From Polyodon spathula (lineage: Eukaryota > Chordata > Actinopteri > Acipenseriformes > Polyodontidae), in NCBI RefSeq assembly GCF_017654505.1, contig NC_054559.1:9803781-9867780 (forward strand): 64,000 nt of DNA, written 5' to 3'. Below the pieces are notes generated by a model. The model worked only from the letters and a program-made list of their open reading frames with translations, had not been told where the DNA came from and searched no databases. Position 1 is the stretch's first letter, and the number at the start of each line of letters is the position of its first letter. Shown piece by piece: positions 10,388 to 27,159 of the stretch. Both the position numbers and the translations under genes were made by a program.

Positions 10388-12181
10388 AAAGAAGCATGAC
10401 ACATGGTTTGTAGTGGATCCCTAGACTGGGGAGAAACAAACAACTCTGACCATGGAGACCTCAACAACATCTGTCCCTCTGCGCCACTGCTGTACATCGG
10501 ACACTCAGAATACATGATCACCATGCATGACACTAAAACACGTGAAGTTCAGTGGAATGCAACATACAACCATTCAGCACAGCAGTGTGATGAGAAATAT
10601 GACTACAGTTAGTACTTTGTGTAAGCGATCCCTAGCATTTAAAAAAGGTGATTAAACATAATAAAGGCAGTTGCAATTTGATTATCCCAAACCAACAATA
10701 CAGCCGTCAGCTAATTGCTTTAGGTCTTATATACTTTACAATACATCACAAGACACATCCTGTGATTCAGCTCCTTTGCTGAACCACGCCTCATGATGTG
10801 TCTTCTTTTTCCTAATACTGGGCATACCCTGTTTTTATTGCCATTATATAATGCAGTGCCAAAATCCTTATAAAAGCATAACATCCTTTTGTAGTTGTGT
10901 GTTATGTGTTTACCATAGTTTGACTTTGATTACCACAGGGTTTAATATGGTTTGTGACCCCTGTTTGTTCTTTACTGTGCACGCTTTAAGATGCTTTTAC
11001 CATGAGAAACTTAAGGACATTCACAGTATGCATTAATTTGTGCAGCTGGGTTTCTTTGTGAAAACAGAACCAGATTCAATAATAATCAGCTCACTTTGCC
11101 TCGAATGGTGGGCTTGGTGGTGACCGTGGACCGGGACTCTGGGGGAATAAGCTGTGGATTCAGAACCATGGCTCCCCCGTGGTGGGGGTGTATATCTGGC
11201 AGCAGGACAGCCTTTGCAGGATCCCACTCCTCAACGTGGCCATGGAGACCCTGTGCTACCTCACCTTCCACTCCCAGAGCATTCACATGATAAGCTACCA
11301 GTTCATGAGGGAGCAGGCCAGCACCAAGACAGCGCTCGAGTAAGGGCACAATTCACGGATTCCACTTTTTCCGTGAAATGTACCCATTGCTGTGTAATAT
11401 GTAGTTCCCTGTGAAAATGTAAATTTCTGAAAAAATAGTGTAAATATGCATATTTTTATCATTTAAAAATAAATACAGCAAACATTTCCCTTATTGACGC
11501 ACTACCTGTTACACTGCATTTAGGAACCTGGCAACTGGTTTAGTTTCTGCCTGGTAAATGATTGAACACACACTGCATAGAGCTGCACGATTTCTTTAAA
11601 AATGTCTTCAACGAAAAAAACACCAGCTGCTTCAAAGATCGGAAATATTTCTGCTAAAGAAGGGGGCATTTCACTTGTCTTGTTATTTTTACATTTACGT
11701 TTATTTGTGTTTTTTATTTTGTTGGATAATTCACTGATAGTGAAAACAGAATGTATTTAAAATTAAAAATATTCTACAATTTAGCATTTTTAGGTAAGCA
11801 TCTGAATGTGGCAAAGCTCTTTTTTCTGTTTTAATACCTATTTTTAGACTGCAAATACCCCTCAGTGGTACAGCTCACTGCTTTGCCATATTAATAACAG
11901 ATCTTCCAAGTCACACTCTTTGGGAAGGTGACACCTGTAATGATTTAACTATGAAGATACTTTTATTCCAGCTATAAAACTATGGCTGCTATTTTAGCAA
12001 CAGATGGGTTGGAAAGAATGGGTTTTTATTTAATGATTTATGGAAAGAACAAAGTCTGGAGTGAAAGCCATATTAAATTAATAGTTTTTCATCTCTCTGC
12101 AATCCCTCTTTATACATTGGAAAGTTTGCAACCAATGTCTATTCTTCAACCACTCTGGTCCATGAAGGTGTGGCTGTTGTG
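10388..12181 (+). pseudogene. ERN2: ERN (IRE1) luminal-domain pseudogene, probably ERN2
   Basis: Three exon remnants match the endoplasmic-reticulum stress-sensing luminal domain of IRE1. About 10388-10612 reads TWFVVDP(stop)TGEKQTTLTMET, then after a frameshift NNICPSAPLLYIGHSEYMIT and TKTREVQWNATY. About 11090-11343 reads GLVVTVDRDSG, then after another frameshift LWIQNHGSPVVGVYIWQQDS and MREQASTKTAL, ending at a GTAAGG donor. 12103-12181 reads PSLYIGKFATNVYSSTTLVH then EGVAVV, ending at a GTGAGT donor. The join between the last two is in phase (GA + T gives Asp). The acceptor before 12103 is GCAA where GCAG is expected. One in-frame TAG, at least two frameshifts and a broken acceptor argue for a dead gene. 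I found no transmembrane, kinase or RNase exons before PLK1. I name ERN2 rather than ERN1 because it lies convergent to PLK1, as ERN2 does in human. Confidence 0.85.
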
Positions 12182-13110
12182 GTGAGTCTCTTTGTTTTGT
12201 TTTTCGATTGTGTTTCAGAAGGATAACTAATACAGTGGCACCACTTGCTGATTTATTTCCACATCTGTTTTTAATAGATTGTTAAAAACATAGGAAAAAT
12301 AAAGAAACCTGAAATGAAATTCTGAAATTTTGCCATTGTAATTTTTGTAATTGCAGTACAGGTTTAACATACAACCTGTTCTTTAATACATGGACTATAA
12401 AGACAAGCAACAACAATGTAGTATTTACATTATTCCTTCACACATTTTATATCTGTAAATCCAAAATGATTACCTAGCTAAAAATCTATTTTTACACACT
12501 GGTATTCATATTTCACATCTAATATATTACCAGGAGCGTAGATGTGCCATCACTTCTATCCACCCCGGGTCACACTGCCTGGAGTAGCTCTTATTAGCAG
12601 AAATGTTACTTAAATTTAAAAAACATTTGTTACTGCAATTGATGGGTATGTATATGTAATTTTACAATACATGGTATAAAAATGGGCACTTTTCTATGAA
12701 AGCTTTTATTAAATTTGCATATATACACCACACAATGGATAAACTGTTATAATTGTAATTATTACTTGTGTGCTGTGAATGTCACTCAGAACACTTTGTA
12801 CTGGAGTTTAATACATAATTTGTACTTTTAGTGCATCACCTGTATAGCATGTTAAATGAATACTCAAATAGTGGAGGTCAAGATTGCTTCTGAGAGCATA
12901 AACAAACAAACAAACAAACCTAACAAAACACCCACAAAATCCAGAGGGTTTTGTGTGGAAGCAATTTAAAATATTAATTTTTGAAGCTCAAAACTTAGTT
13001 TCTCTTCACATATACATGGCAACCACTTCTTTATTTTGTAACGACCACAATTAAACTAACCGCCAAACTAAAACGCACTTTTCATGCATTTCACACCAGT
13101 GAATTCACAG
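12182..13110. other. AT-rich spacer between ERN remnant and PLK1 3' end
   Basis: Low-complexity AT-rich sequence with a short (AAAC)n run near 12901-12920. A GC-richer patch at 12535-12595 might be a scrap of a further ERN exon, but no frame gave a convincing match. Confidence 0.5.
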
Positions 13111-13130
13111 GAATCGTATTGAAAAGAATC

Positions 13131-13136
13131 TTTATT
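13131..13136 (-). promoter_or_regulatory. PLK1 polyadenylation signal (AATAAA)
   Basis: On the minus strand a canonical AATAAA lies about 530 bases after the PLK1 stop codon, giving a plausible 3' UTR of roughly 550 nt. That UTR contains an uninterrupted poly(T) tract in mRNA sense (plus-strand poly(A) at 13568-13590). The hexamer is seen directly; its use is inferred. Confidence 0.6.
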
Positions 13137-13666
13137 TCACTTACAATATATCCAATAAAAAACACATCTTTGAGCGATGAGACATTTGTAACATCATTTG
13201 TACGGAGTGACTTTGTACAGGAAGTACAGTAAAAGCAACTGGAAGAAAACAGTTCAAGAATACAGGACACAGGATTTGGAGCAACAGTATAGCACAGACA
13301 TCCGACAGCTTACATGGTACATTCCTTTCCCTACTGTTTTGATTAGAGTTTGAAAACAGTCTCAGTGGAACTTCACTGGATAAACATTTCACACACAGCC
13401 TGGGTCTACAGACTGAACGAGGTATTATGGAGCAAACTACACCCTCACCAATACAGTGAAAACCCAGAATTCGCCCTTATTTACAGGTTCAACAATGCTT
13501 TGAACAGAAATACATACCAAGTGTCTCCATTCACAGTAGTACTTAAGACACAGAGAACTGCTCATTTAAAAAAAAAAAAAAAAAAAAAAAACCAATTAAA
13601 ATAAGACAGGTGTATTTACATAACACATTAAGTTAGGAGCAGAGTTCGCTTGGCTGGTGGCCCTGT

Positions 13667-19064
<5,398 letters not shown>

Positions 19065-19127
19065 TTTGTATTTAAGAAAAAACACAAGCGTCCTGTCAAG
19101 AATGTACTAGCTCTCCCTCTGTAAATA

Positions 19128-19129
<2 letters not shown>

Positions 19130-19188
<59 letters not shown>
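19130..19188. repeat. (AT)n in the PLK1 5' region
   Basis: An AT dinucleotide run of nearly 60 bp lying 66-124 bp upstream of the PLK1 start codon, between the promoter-like elements and the ATG. Whether it is transcribed in the 5' UTR depends on the start site, which the sequence does not settle. Confidence 0.9.
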
Positions 19189-19192
<4 letters not shown>

Positions 19193-19444
19193 GGTATAGC
19201 AATACAACAAATAAACTTATAACTTTACTTAATACACGGCTTTCTCCCGTTGTTCCTAATTTAAATCAAAACTTTGCTCAACTGTAGCGCTCCGTGCTTG
19301 ATTTCTCCTCGTCATACGTAAGTTTGTGGTCATTTAAACCTGCTTAACACGATAAAGCTATAAAATGTCAGACTATATTTCTATCGTGTAGAAATCAGGC
19401 CGCCTGCAGTAAAGTAGTAAAGTCTCACTGACTGCTGCTTCGGT

Positions 19445-19484
19445 TTCAAATCTAGTCCTACATTCGTTAAAACCTTCTGATTGG
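19445..19484 (-). promoter_or_regulatory. Candidate PLK1 promoter: CCAAT box and CHR-like element
   Basis: In PLK1 orientation a CCAAT pentamer (19480-19484) is followed about 30 bp downstream by TTTGAA (19445-19450). G2/M genes, PLK1 included, are commonly controlled by NF-Y bound to CCAAT boxes roughly 30 bp from a CHR (TTTGAA), the DREAM/MuvB site. A further TTTGAA occurs on the other strand at 19494-19499. The motifs are short and the distance to the ATG (about 380 bp) is longer than I would expect, so this is an inference from motif spacing. Confidence 0.4.
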
Positions 19485-19559
19485 CCCGCACGATTTGAAA
19501 TCCAACTAGCAAAGCAGCATGGGAAGAAAAAGTTTAAATAGCCAACTTTTTCTTTTTGT

Positions 19560-19925
19560 AAACAACTTTATTTAAACGAACAGAAACAAAACACAAGCTG
19601 CTGTTGACAGACTTCACAACAACTGTGATCACAGTCCAGCCATTCACAAAAAAGATATAATAAAATTGAATGAACATGAAGTCAAAATAACTGTGTTACC
19701 AGGAGACGTATGGCCTCATTGCAAGCAGAAGGTCTGGATTGTGTATTGCAGTAAATAACCATTAAGGGTACTCAGGGATTGGACACCCATATCATGTTTT
19801 CCAATAGCATTTTTCCAGCAATGCACTAGTTGCAGACCAGGTTTATCTGATCACGCTGGGGTTAAAATGTAAATTTCTATTGGCAATTAACAGTCATGTA
19901 CTGGGAAAACAATTAAAATCCTGTG

Positions 19926-19961
<36 letters not shown>

Positions 19962-20876
19962 GCTTAAAAAAAGCTGGCCTACTAATACATGGAAATTGAG
20001 AAATATTATATAAAAAAATGAAATCAATGCAGTGCATAAATAATATACAGCAGGGATGGAAAGATGGCTCCCATTGCATGGCAGTTCGATCCAATCCTTG
20101 TTTTGAATAAGACACACCTGAGCTTGTTACCTATACACTATGGCTAATCACTAATAGGAGTCTTATTGCGTTATTGTACAGTACAGCATTTGTTTGGTTT
20201 TACATGCATGTAACATTACACAGGCCATGTGTATTTTTCAGCAAGAGCAGTAACATAAAAGGACTGCTGGAAAAGGTGTGATGGCACACATTCCAGACAT
20301 TTGGATACTGGCAGGTTTTAATGGAAGACATAGCATACAATATGTTTGTTACTAGGAAGTATAGAATAAAAAAATACAACCCAACTTCCTGATCAGCCGC
20401 AACTAGGGCCTTTTTATGTTACACATCAAGTAAGTATCAATGAGCAAGAAATACAGAGTACAGAGTTGGGGCCAACAAACTACACAACAATAGTTGTCAC
20501 ATTCCAGCCATTCACAAAACTATAGCCCTGGCAACACAGCTGGAACAGAACAAAGATTCAACATGACAGCAATAACAGATTGACATCTTTTGAAAACCAA
20601 GAAAACCCAGAGCACCTGTGTAGCTGCCCTTATCAAGATGGCCGCATCAACCCGACTTTAGATCTATTGTCATTTCCATCTTGATAAGGGTACAGAAATT
20701 AGTCTCACCAGCCTCCCTATCTGTTGGGAGACCAGACTTCACCCCTTTTTACACACCTTCACCCTATCACAGATACTTTATACTATGAATTCCAGTAAAC
20801 ATTATGTAGGTAGTAATTGCATTACAGGAAGCTGTTTTAATAACAGTGCAAATGGAACAGACTCCACCAGGTAAGG
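19560..20876. other. Intergenic sequence upstream of PLK1; hairpin, no gene
   Basis: AT-rich DNA with a poly(T) run at 19928-19955, a possible diverged transposon scrap near 20050-20130 and a 15-bp inverted repeat at 20627-20690, listed separately. No exon-like sequence was recognised. Confidence 0.5.
20627..20690. repeat. 15-bp perfect inverted repeat (hairpin)
   Basis: Arm CCCTTATCAAGATGG at 20627-20641 is exactly reverse-complemented by CCATCTTGATAAGGG at 20676-20690, with a 34-bp loop. It does not belong to the neighbouring foldback element. It could be a short hairpin transcript, a transposon end pair or a structural element; nothing further is visible. Confidence 0.85.
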
Positions 20877-20878
20877 AA

Positions 20879-21410
20879 TTACACTATGTAACACAATTTT
20901 TGTTCCTGGGTAGTAAGTGTTACTTCCTAATTGCTTATGCCGCAAAAATATAGAAAATGGCTATTATTCCCCACAAACTTTGCTTTTGTGACCAGGACAG
21001 TGATATTTTAAAATATTATTTCCAATGGGAAAATGGGCAAATGTGTGTCTTTTCGTTCACATAAAGTCAGAAAAAAACAACATATGAATCCAAATTAACA
21101 TGTATTTACAGTATAATTGTAAATCTCGAAAAACTACTCACTTCTAAATCTTTTGTAGTCATCTTTGTATTACTTTAGTATAAATACATGTTAATTTGGA
21201 GTCATATGTTGTTTTTTTCTGACTTTATGTGAATGAAAAGACACACATTTGCCCATTTTCCCACTGGAAATAGTGATATTTTAAAATATCACTGTCCTGG
21301 TCACGAAAGCAAAGTTTGTGGGGAATAATAGCCATTTTCTATACTTTTGAGGCATAAGCAATTAGGAAATAACACTTACTACCCAGGAACAAAAAAAAAA
21401 AATTAGAGCA
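20879..21410. mobile_element. Long foldback (MITE-like) element, copy 1
   Basis: The left arm from about 20897 (TTTTGTTCCTGGGTAGTAAG) is repeated in reverse complement at the right, ending about 21396 (CTTACTACCCAGGAACAAAA). The arms are over 200 bp each and nearly identical; they include GAAAATGGCTATTATTCCCC and CACAAACTTTGCTTT. A central spacer of roughly 100 bp has no coding capacity. The outer left flank ACACTATGTAACACA matches, in reverse complement, the right flank of copy 2, so the true ends lie a little beyond the arms. The superfamily is not evident. Confidence 0.85.
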
Positions 21411-21682
21411 GTGTATTTAGAACTATGACCATCAGAGGGTGCTGTTGTCAGCATATTCCCAGAGGTGTTACAGAGCCTTACTTACTACAGGCAGTACTTA
21501 CATTTTATTCTATTGTGTGTTATATAGTGTGCAGGCTTTAATAACAAAAGTCAAAACAAGTTTCAAGAATATCAAACGTTATGTAATTCCTCAAAACAAA
21601 ATATTCTTCACAGCACTTCAGCCTCCAGCGTTCGGGAGCTGTGTGTTTGTGTACACGTGTTTGTGTGTTGGGGGTTGCGGAT

Positions 21683-21832
21683 ATGGAAGGCCACCAAGGT
21701 CAAAAACGCATTATTTTACTAAGCGTTTCAAATATTTAGTACACGTATTGATTTGTACCAATCTACGGAAGGCCACCTCGGTCAAAAAACACATTATTTA
21801 GTATGCATTTCAAATATTTGACTTTAGTAACT
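21683..21832 (+). repeat. 83-bp imperfect tandem duplication
   Basis: Two copies, starting near 21686 and 21769, share GGAAGGCCACC, GGTCAAAAA, ATTATTT and CATTTCAAATATTT/CGTTTCAAATATTT blocks with several substitutions. It is an old local duplication with no coding role that I can see. Confidence 0.7.
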
Positions 21833-22139
21833 CTGGTAATTCTAATTGATAAGCATACTAATTTGGCCATTTAGATCGCTGAAAATGAAATGAGAACCAA
21901 TAACTTAAATATAGAAATTAGCACGTGTAATAAATTATCCAATTAAAAGTTGCCTTACATCTGCCATTCCCGTCCAATTAGTGGTGGTATATGGACTTGG
22001 CATTGGGTAAAGATGTTAAAAGTGTTGAAAGATCTGACATTGAATCTATTATTAGATATGGTCACTCAATATTTTGGCCTTCCATACCAATCAGAATACA
22101 TAAAATACCAAGTCCATATAGTGCCACGAAGATCAATTC

Positions 22140-22515
22140 TGTCAGCAAAGCATTTTCTGCTAGGGAATGAACATTGGAGTATGCTCCCCTTTGAATGAAT
22201 CCCTAGCGTAATTGTACCCACCTAGCAGCTGTGGCCATGACAAGACACATGTACTCCATATTGGGCAACAGTGTGTCCAATATAAAAAGCTCTCCGCAAC
22301 AAAGTCTCCAATCCCCATTCACTCTGTCCTCTTGGCTGAATCTTTAGCTACGCAGGTAGCAGGGCACCCTCTTTTGGATGCTGTGGTTTTAGGTGTACAG
22401 CAGACTCAGACTGGTTTGTCTAATAAAAGTCTCTGTAAGTTTTACGGCAGTCCTGCAGCCCGACCTCAATCTCGTCTCGTTTGGTTGTTGACTCTACTTG
22501 GGTCCTGTTGTCAGG
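22140..22515 (+). mobile_element. Possible solo LTR
   Basis: The stretch has the layout of a long terminal repeat. There is a TATA-like CAATATAAAAAGCTCTCC near 22276, then an AATAAA at about 22421 followed by GT-rich sequence, and the segment ends CTGTTGTCA, compatible with the usual 3' CA. The left boundary and target duplication could not be fixed, and no second copy is in the window. The block is less AT-rich than its surroundings. No viral genes are evident downstream. Confidence 0.35.
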
Positions 22516-22892
22516 CAGAGTCCCAGAGTTGCAGCTTCGTTTAGCAGAGTGACAGCACCTTGTTTAGCAATCGATGTGGAGCACAAAATGTTTAGTTTTG
22601 CTTGAATATTTATAGTCTTTTCAATCTGCTGAATTGCTACTTTCCTCAGGACATATATACTGTATACATTCCTTGCGTCAACTGCTTGTTGTTGCAGTTG
22701 GGACTTACAGATGTATGTTTTATTTCTTCCGTGCACTAACCTAATTGTGGTTGCAGTTTTACTTATCTGTTCAACTGTCCTTTTGTCCTTGCCCAGTCCT
22801 TGCTTGGTCATCTCCAGTTCAGTATTCCTGCCAGGAAAAGGGGCCCTTTTTCTTAAGACACAGTAGTTTGCCCTTTTTCTCAAGACACACAA
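22494..22892 (-). other. Unrecognised 132-codon open frame
   Basis: An uninterrupted minus-strand frame of 132 codons without repeat composition. It reads mostly basic and Gln/Ala/Ile-rich residues, for example LRKVAIQQIEKTINIQAKLN, which could form a coiled coil. It overlaps the end of the possible LTR on the other strand. I do not recognise a family. It may be a fragment of a decayed retroelement or chance. Confidence 0.25.
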
Positions 22893-22899
22893 TGTAATT

Positions 22900-25440
22900 A
22901 ATTACTCCAGTTACATTTCCAATACACGTTCAGGTATTAGATCCTATTCAGGAAATATGCACCACATCATTATACTGTAGATAACATTCCTTGGCTTTCT
23001 ATGAGCATCTCAACTGGTAAAATATGTGAAAGCTTCAATGGCAAATGGATATCAAGTCTGTAATCTAGTTTCTATTTTCATTCATTTGTCAATGTCTTAT
23101 TGCATGTTTATTAAAACCAGCCCTTTGTAACTGAAATGCATTTCCATAAAGGGCCCTTCATGTGTAGTGTTTGTTGTGTTGTTTTTAAGAGAAGAAAAGT
23201 GCAGGTGGGTACCCACTGTCATCCTGAACAGAAACAGCTTGTATCAGTGCATTCAAGGATGCAGCCTTGTTTTTCAACCCATTTACCACACAGACAAAAT
23301 CACTAGAATGTATCGGCAAGGACATTGGCATCTAGAACAATACAGACAGATTTTTTGGAAGACAATGCAGACATTTTGTTTCAATCCTGAATACCCATAT
23401 ACTGCAATATTAAAAACTAAACTGTAATAATCCTTTCTTATTGTATTCTAGAGTAAATACTCTCTGATCATTTTTTAGATAATACTATATTATATGTGTG
23501 TTAATATCTGGGATAATAAGTGACTATCTAAGGTCTTAATCAGTGCAGTAGAAAATGGCACTAACATTTGATTTGGGAAATCTTAAAGAGAAGCATTGCA
23601 TGCACCTTTACAGCTCTTTAAAATCTCACACATACCATATATGTAACAAATTGCATTGTCCTTTACAGAACATACCAATGTGTATACTGTTCATTTAATG
23701 CAACAAACAATTAGAAAGGCTCTTTGTATTGTGTTGTTCGGTATTCAAATATACAGAGGTGGTGAAAGGCTATTTTATATTGCAATTTGCTGTGTTTTGA
23801 AGTAAGTGGTCACGGTGCCCCTTATAAAACTCTACCTCTTTCCTCCCTCCTCTCTTTGATTTCCTGTGCGTATGTGTGCTTTTCAACATTATCTGCTTGA
23901 ATCTTTTTTTTTTTCTAAAAGTAGTTAATCAGCACTTAGTTATTCTAAGCGTCTTTAGAAGATGATTGTTGAATTGTGTGGGTGGGTTGTAATATAGAAC
24001 ATCCATAGCTTTTTATCTATTTTATTATTATTATTTTTTTTTTTTTTACCACACATAGGAAATCTTTAACAGGTAAACCAGGGGGACAGAATTAGAAATA
24101 TTGTTTGTAGCATTCTCTTGAGCTATAGCTCACCCTGGTTTGCTATGTTTATTTATATGCTTTACAATACCTCACTGGTCTTTATGGTGCTTACCAATGC
24201 TTTACCATGTTTTCACTATGCTTTATTACACTGTGATATGCTTTTACTAGGGTAGACTTTTGTAAGGGTTATTAGGCAATCCCGAGATTTGGTTTAGACA
24301 AGGGGTTATTGTTAGGCAGTCACCATGATTGGAAGAAACGGATGAAAGTTGTTGCCAGTTTAGCAGACAGTTCTGTCTGGCAGAACAGAATCCGCATGCA
24401 ATGCTGTCGGAGTTATGAGGCTGTTTGCAAACACAATATTGAAATGATCTTAAAAGAGCCCAGTTAGGTATGTTTTGATCTGCCACTGTTTAAATTTGAA
24501 CAATACTTGGCTTCCTGTCAAAACATGTATTCTACATGACGATAAAGTCTTTTCCACTCCAAGTTTATTTTTGGAGCCCAGAGACGTACATAAAAGGAAG
24601 GTTATTAGTATTGAGGTATTTTATTAGTATAGTAAACCAGGTTCTCCCCCAAGCCTTCACTATCAGCTTACTGGTTGCTACGCAAGCACCATATATTTAC
24701 TGCTTCAGTAAACATTCAAAGTCCATTTGTTTTAAAAATAATAATATTAATATAGTCTGTTTACCTTTTTGGCAAATTAAAATCTTTTTTTTTAAATGTT
24801 GGAAATATATTTCACCTTTCACCTGATTTATAGTGCCTGGCTGTCCAGTTCAGGTGCGAGTTTTAATATACAGTAATTATTTAAAGGCTGCATCATCTCC
24901 TAGTATTCTGTTAGTGTAAATGCACAATTCATTCAGTAAAATATGAATATCGCAAGACTTATTTTTAAGAACTTTATAAATGATTAAAATATATACTGAT
25001 ATTGATGGGCAATCTTAAGTAAAGTTATTTTCTTCCGTTACACAACTCAACAGTTACTCAATACTCAACAGTTGGCGTACCCTGATCAAGTCTATCAAAA
25101 ACAATCTCTAAGTAGAACTTCTTTACAATAGTGTTTGTGGAGCTGTGTGAATAGGGCCCTATATAATAAAACCTGTATCTCTTTTGTGCAGCAGCGTCTC
25201 ACTTTTTTTTTTTCCATGAGAGTACAAGCTACAGTTAGGCATAATTACACTAAGAGGGTAAAAATCCCAAAGCCTTGACGACTCAAACCATTTGCAGATA
25301 TCGTTTCCATCATCCCTGTAGAGCTGGGAAATTTCCATTCAGTAAAAGATTCAGCTTGATCGGTCAAGTAAGTGACATGATCAATGAAGCAGTGTTGAGG
25401 CTGGACTAGTGTGCTATGAATTTATTCAAATACTGCATAT
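22900..25440. other. Intergenic, nothing recognised
   Basis: AT-rich sequence with short poly(T) runs (for example 24032-24047) and some GCTTTAC/CTTTACCA-type short repetitions near 24155-24240. I found no exon or named repeat. Confidence 0.5.
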
Positions 25441-27155
25441 ATTTAGGTCCAACTGTTTCGGTAATCTTTTCCACCTCAATGCTCCTCCGGTTGCTTCTCC
25501 TGTCCTTTCCTCTTTTCCCCTCTCTCCATTGCTGAATTTTCTAGCTTACTGTTGAAATCAACTACTGCCACGTGCCCCCTGGACCCCTGGCCAACTAACC
25601 TTGTCCGTCTCTGTGCTTCTGATCTTGCTCCCTCTATTATAAACACTTAACCTGTCCCTGAACTCTGGCTCGGTTCCTGCTGCCCTCAAGCTTGCCAGAG
25701 TCTCGCCGGTACTCAAAAAACCCTCCCTTGACCTGGATGACTTATTTAATTTCAGTCCCATCTCCAATCTCCCTTTTCTCTCAAAGACTCCCGAAAGGGC
25801 TGTAACCAGTCAGCTGTTGAAAAATCTCATGGACAACAATCTGCTTGAAGCTCTACAGTGTGGTTTCCGGCCACATCACAGAACTGAAACTGCTCTGCTC
25901 CGGATTGTGAATGATCTTCTGCTCAATGCTGATGCTGGTGCTCCGTCTGTGCTTGTCCTTCTTGACCTATAGATCATGGCATTCTTCTTGACCAGCTTCA
26001 GAAGTATGCTGGGATCTCTGGAACCTGTCTCTCCTTACCTATCTAGACGCATGCAGTCTGTTTTTTTTATGCTGGACACAGTGGTGTTATAAACCCAGTC
26101 ACTAGTGGTGTCCCCCAAGGATCTGTTCTTGGGCCCTTTCTCTTCAATATCTACATGTTTCCTTTGGGCTACCTCATCCGCCAACACAACCTCATGTTTC
26201 ACTCCTATGCTGACGACACCCAGCTCTACTTAAAACTCGACCCTGGTAAACCCTCTGCCATGGTCCGTCTCTCTGCCTGCATTCAAGACCTCGAGGCCTG
26301 GACGTCTGCTAATTTTCTTCTACCATCTTAGAAACATCTTCAAAGTCCATCCCTACCTTTCCTTCCCGGATGCGGAGATACTTTGTCATGTGTTTGTCTC
26401 CTCTTGGCTCGACTACTGCAACTCTCTATATGGTGGTCACCAGGCACGCACCATAAACCAACTGCAGCTAGTTCAGAATGCTGCTGCCAGGATCCTTAAC
26501 TTAAAAAACCTGATCCCATCACCCCCCGTCTTGCCCAGCTGCACTGGCTACCTGTAAAGTTCAGGATTATGTTCAAAACTCTCCTGCTCACCTACAACGC
26601 CCTTCATTACATTAGTCCCGAGTACCTCCTCAACCAGCTGACCCGGTATGTCCCTGCTTGCAAGCTGAGGTCCTCTGACTCTGGCTTACTTGTTATCCCC
26701 AAGCAAAAGCGCACCACACTTGGACAACGCTCATTTAGCTTCATGGCTCCGACTCTGGAACTCTCTCCCAGCTTTGGTTAGTGATGCTCCAACCGTCGCT
26801 CGCTTTAAATCAACTATGAAAACCCACCTGTTCTCTCTTGCTTTCCATGCTCCTTAAGCCTGATATCTGTTATTAGCTGCTGCTACTATTCCACATATTG
26901 TTACTATCATGTATTCTGCACTTTCCACTGTATTTAGTGTATTATTTCATATGTTATGCACTTTCCGCTGTATTTAGTGTACTATTTCATGTATTATGTT
27001 ATTATCATGTATTTTATGTACTTTCTACTGTATATCATATATTATGCATTTCTCTATTTGAAGTATTATGGATTGTATTTCTTGTAAAGCACTTTGTGAT
27101 GGTGTTCCACTGTGAAAGAGCCTATATAAAATAATGATTGATTGATTGATTGATA
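25440..27155 (+). mobile_element. L2-clade LINE, degenerate
   Basis: Conceptual translation across frames shows a decayed non-LTR reverse transcriptase: [20 protein letters not shown] (25860-25919), LFLGPFLFNIYMFPLGYLI, then HSYADDTQLYLKL near 26200 with the YADD catalytic motif, and DLEAWTSANFL. The downstream region PRLAQLHWLPVKFRIMFKTL (about 26526-26585) followed by YNALH..PEYLLNQL is typical of L2-clade elements. Stops (for example after VLLDL) and frameshifts interrupt it. The 3' end is a short (TGAT)n tail at 27136-27155. The 5' part, including the endonuclease, is missing. Confidence 0.85.
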
Positions 27156-27159
27156 AAAT

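Noticed and set aside
12535..12600. GC-richer patch that could be another ERN exon
   Set aside because: A CAITS-like reading vaguely recalls the IRE1 CVITPST segment, but no frame is convincing and no splice sites fit.
20050..20130. Possible further hAT or SINE scrap (CAGGGATGG...)
   Set aside because: Only one end resembles the family; no inverted terminus or target duplication was found.
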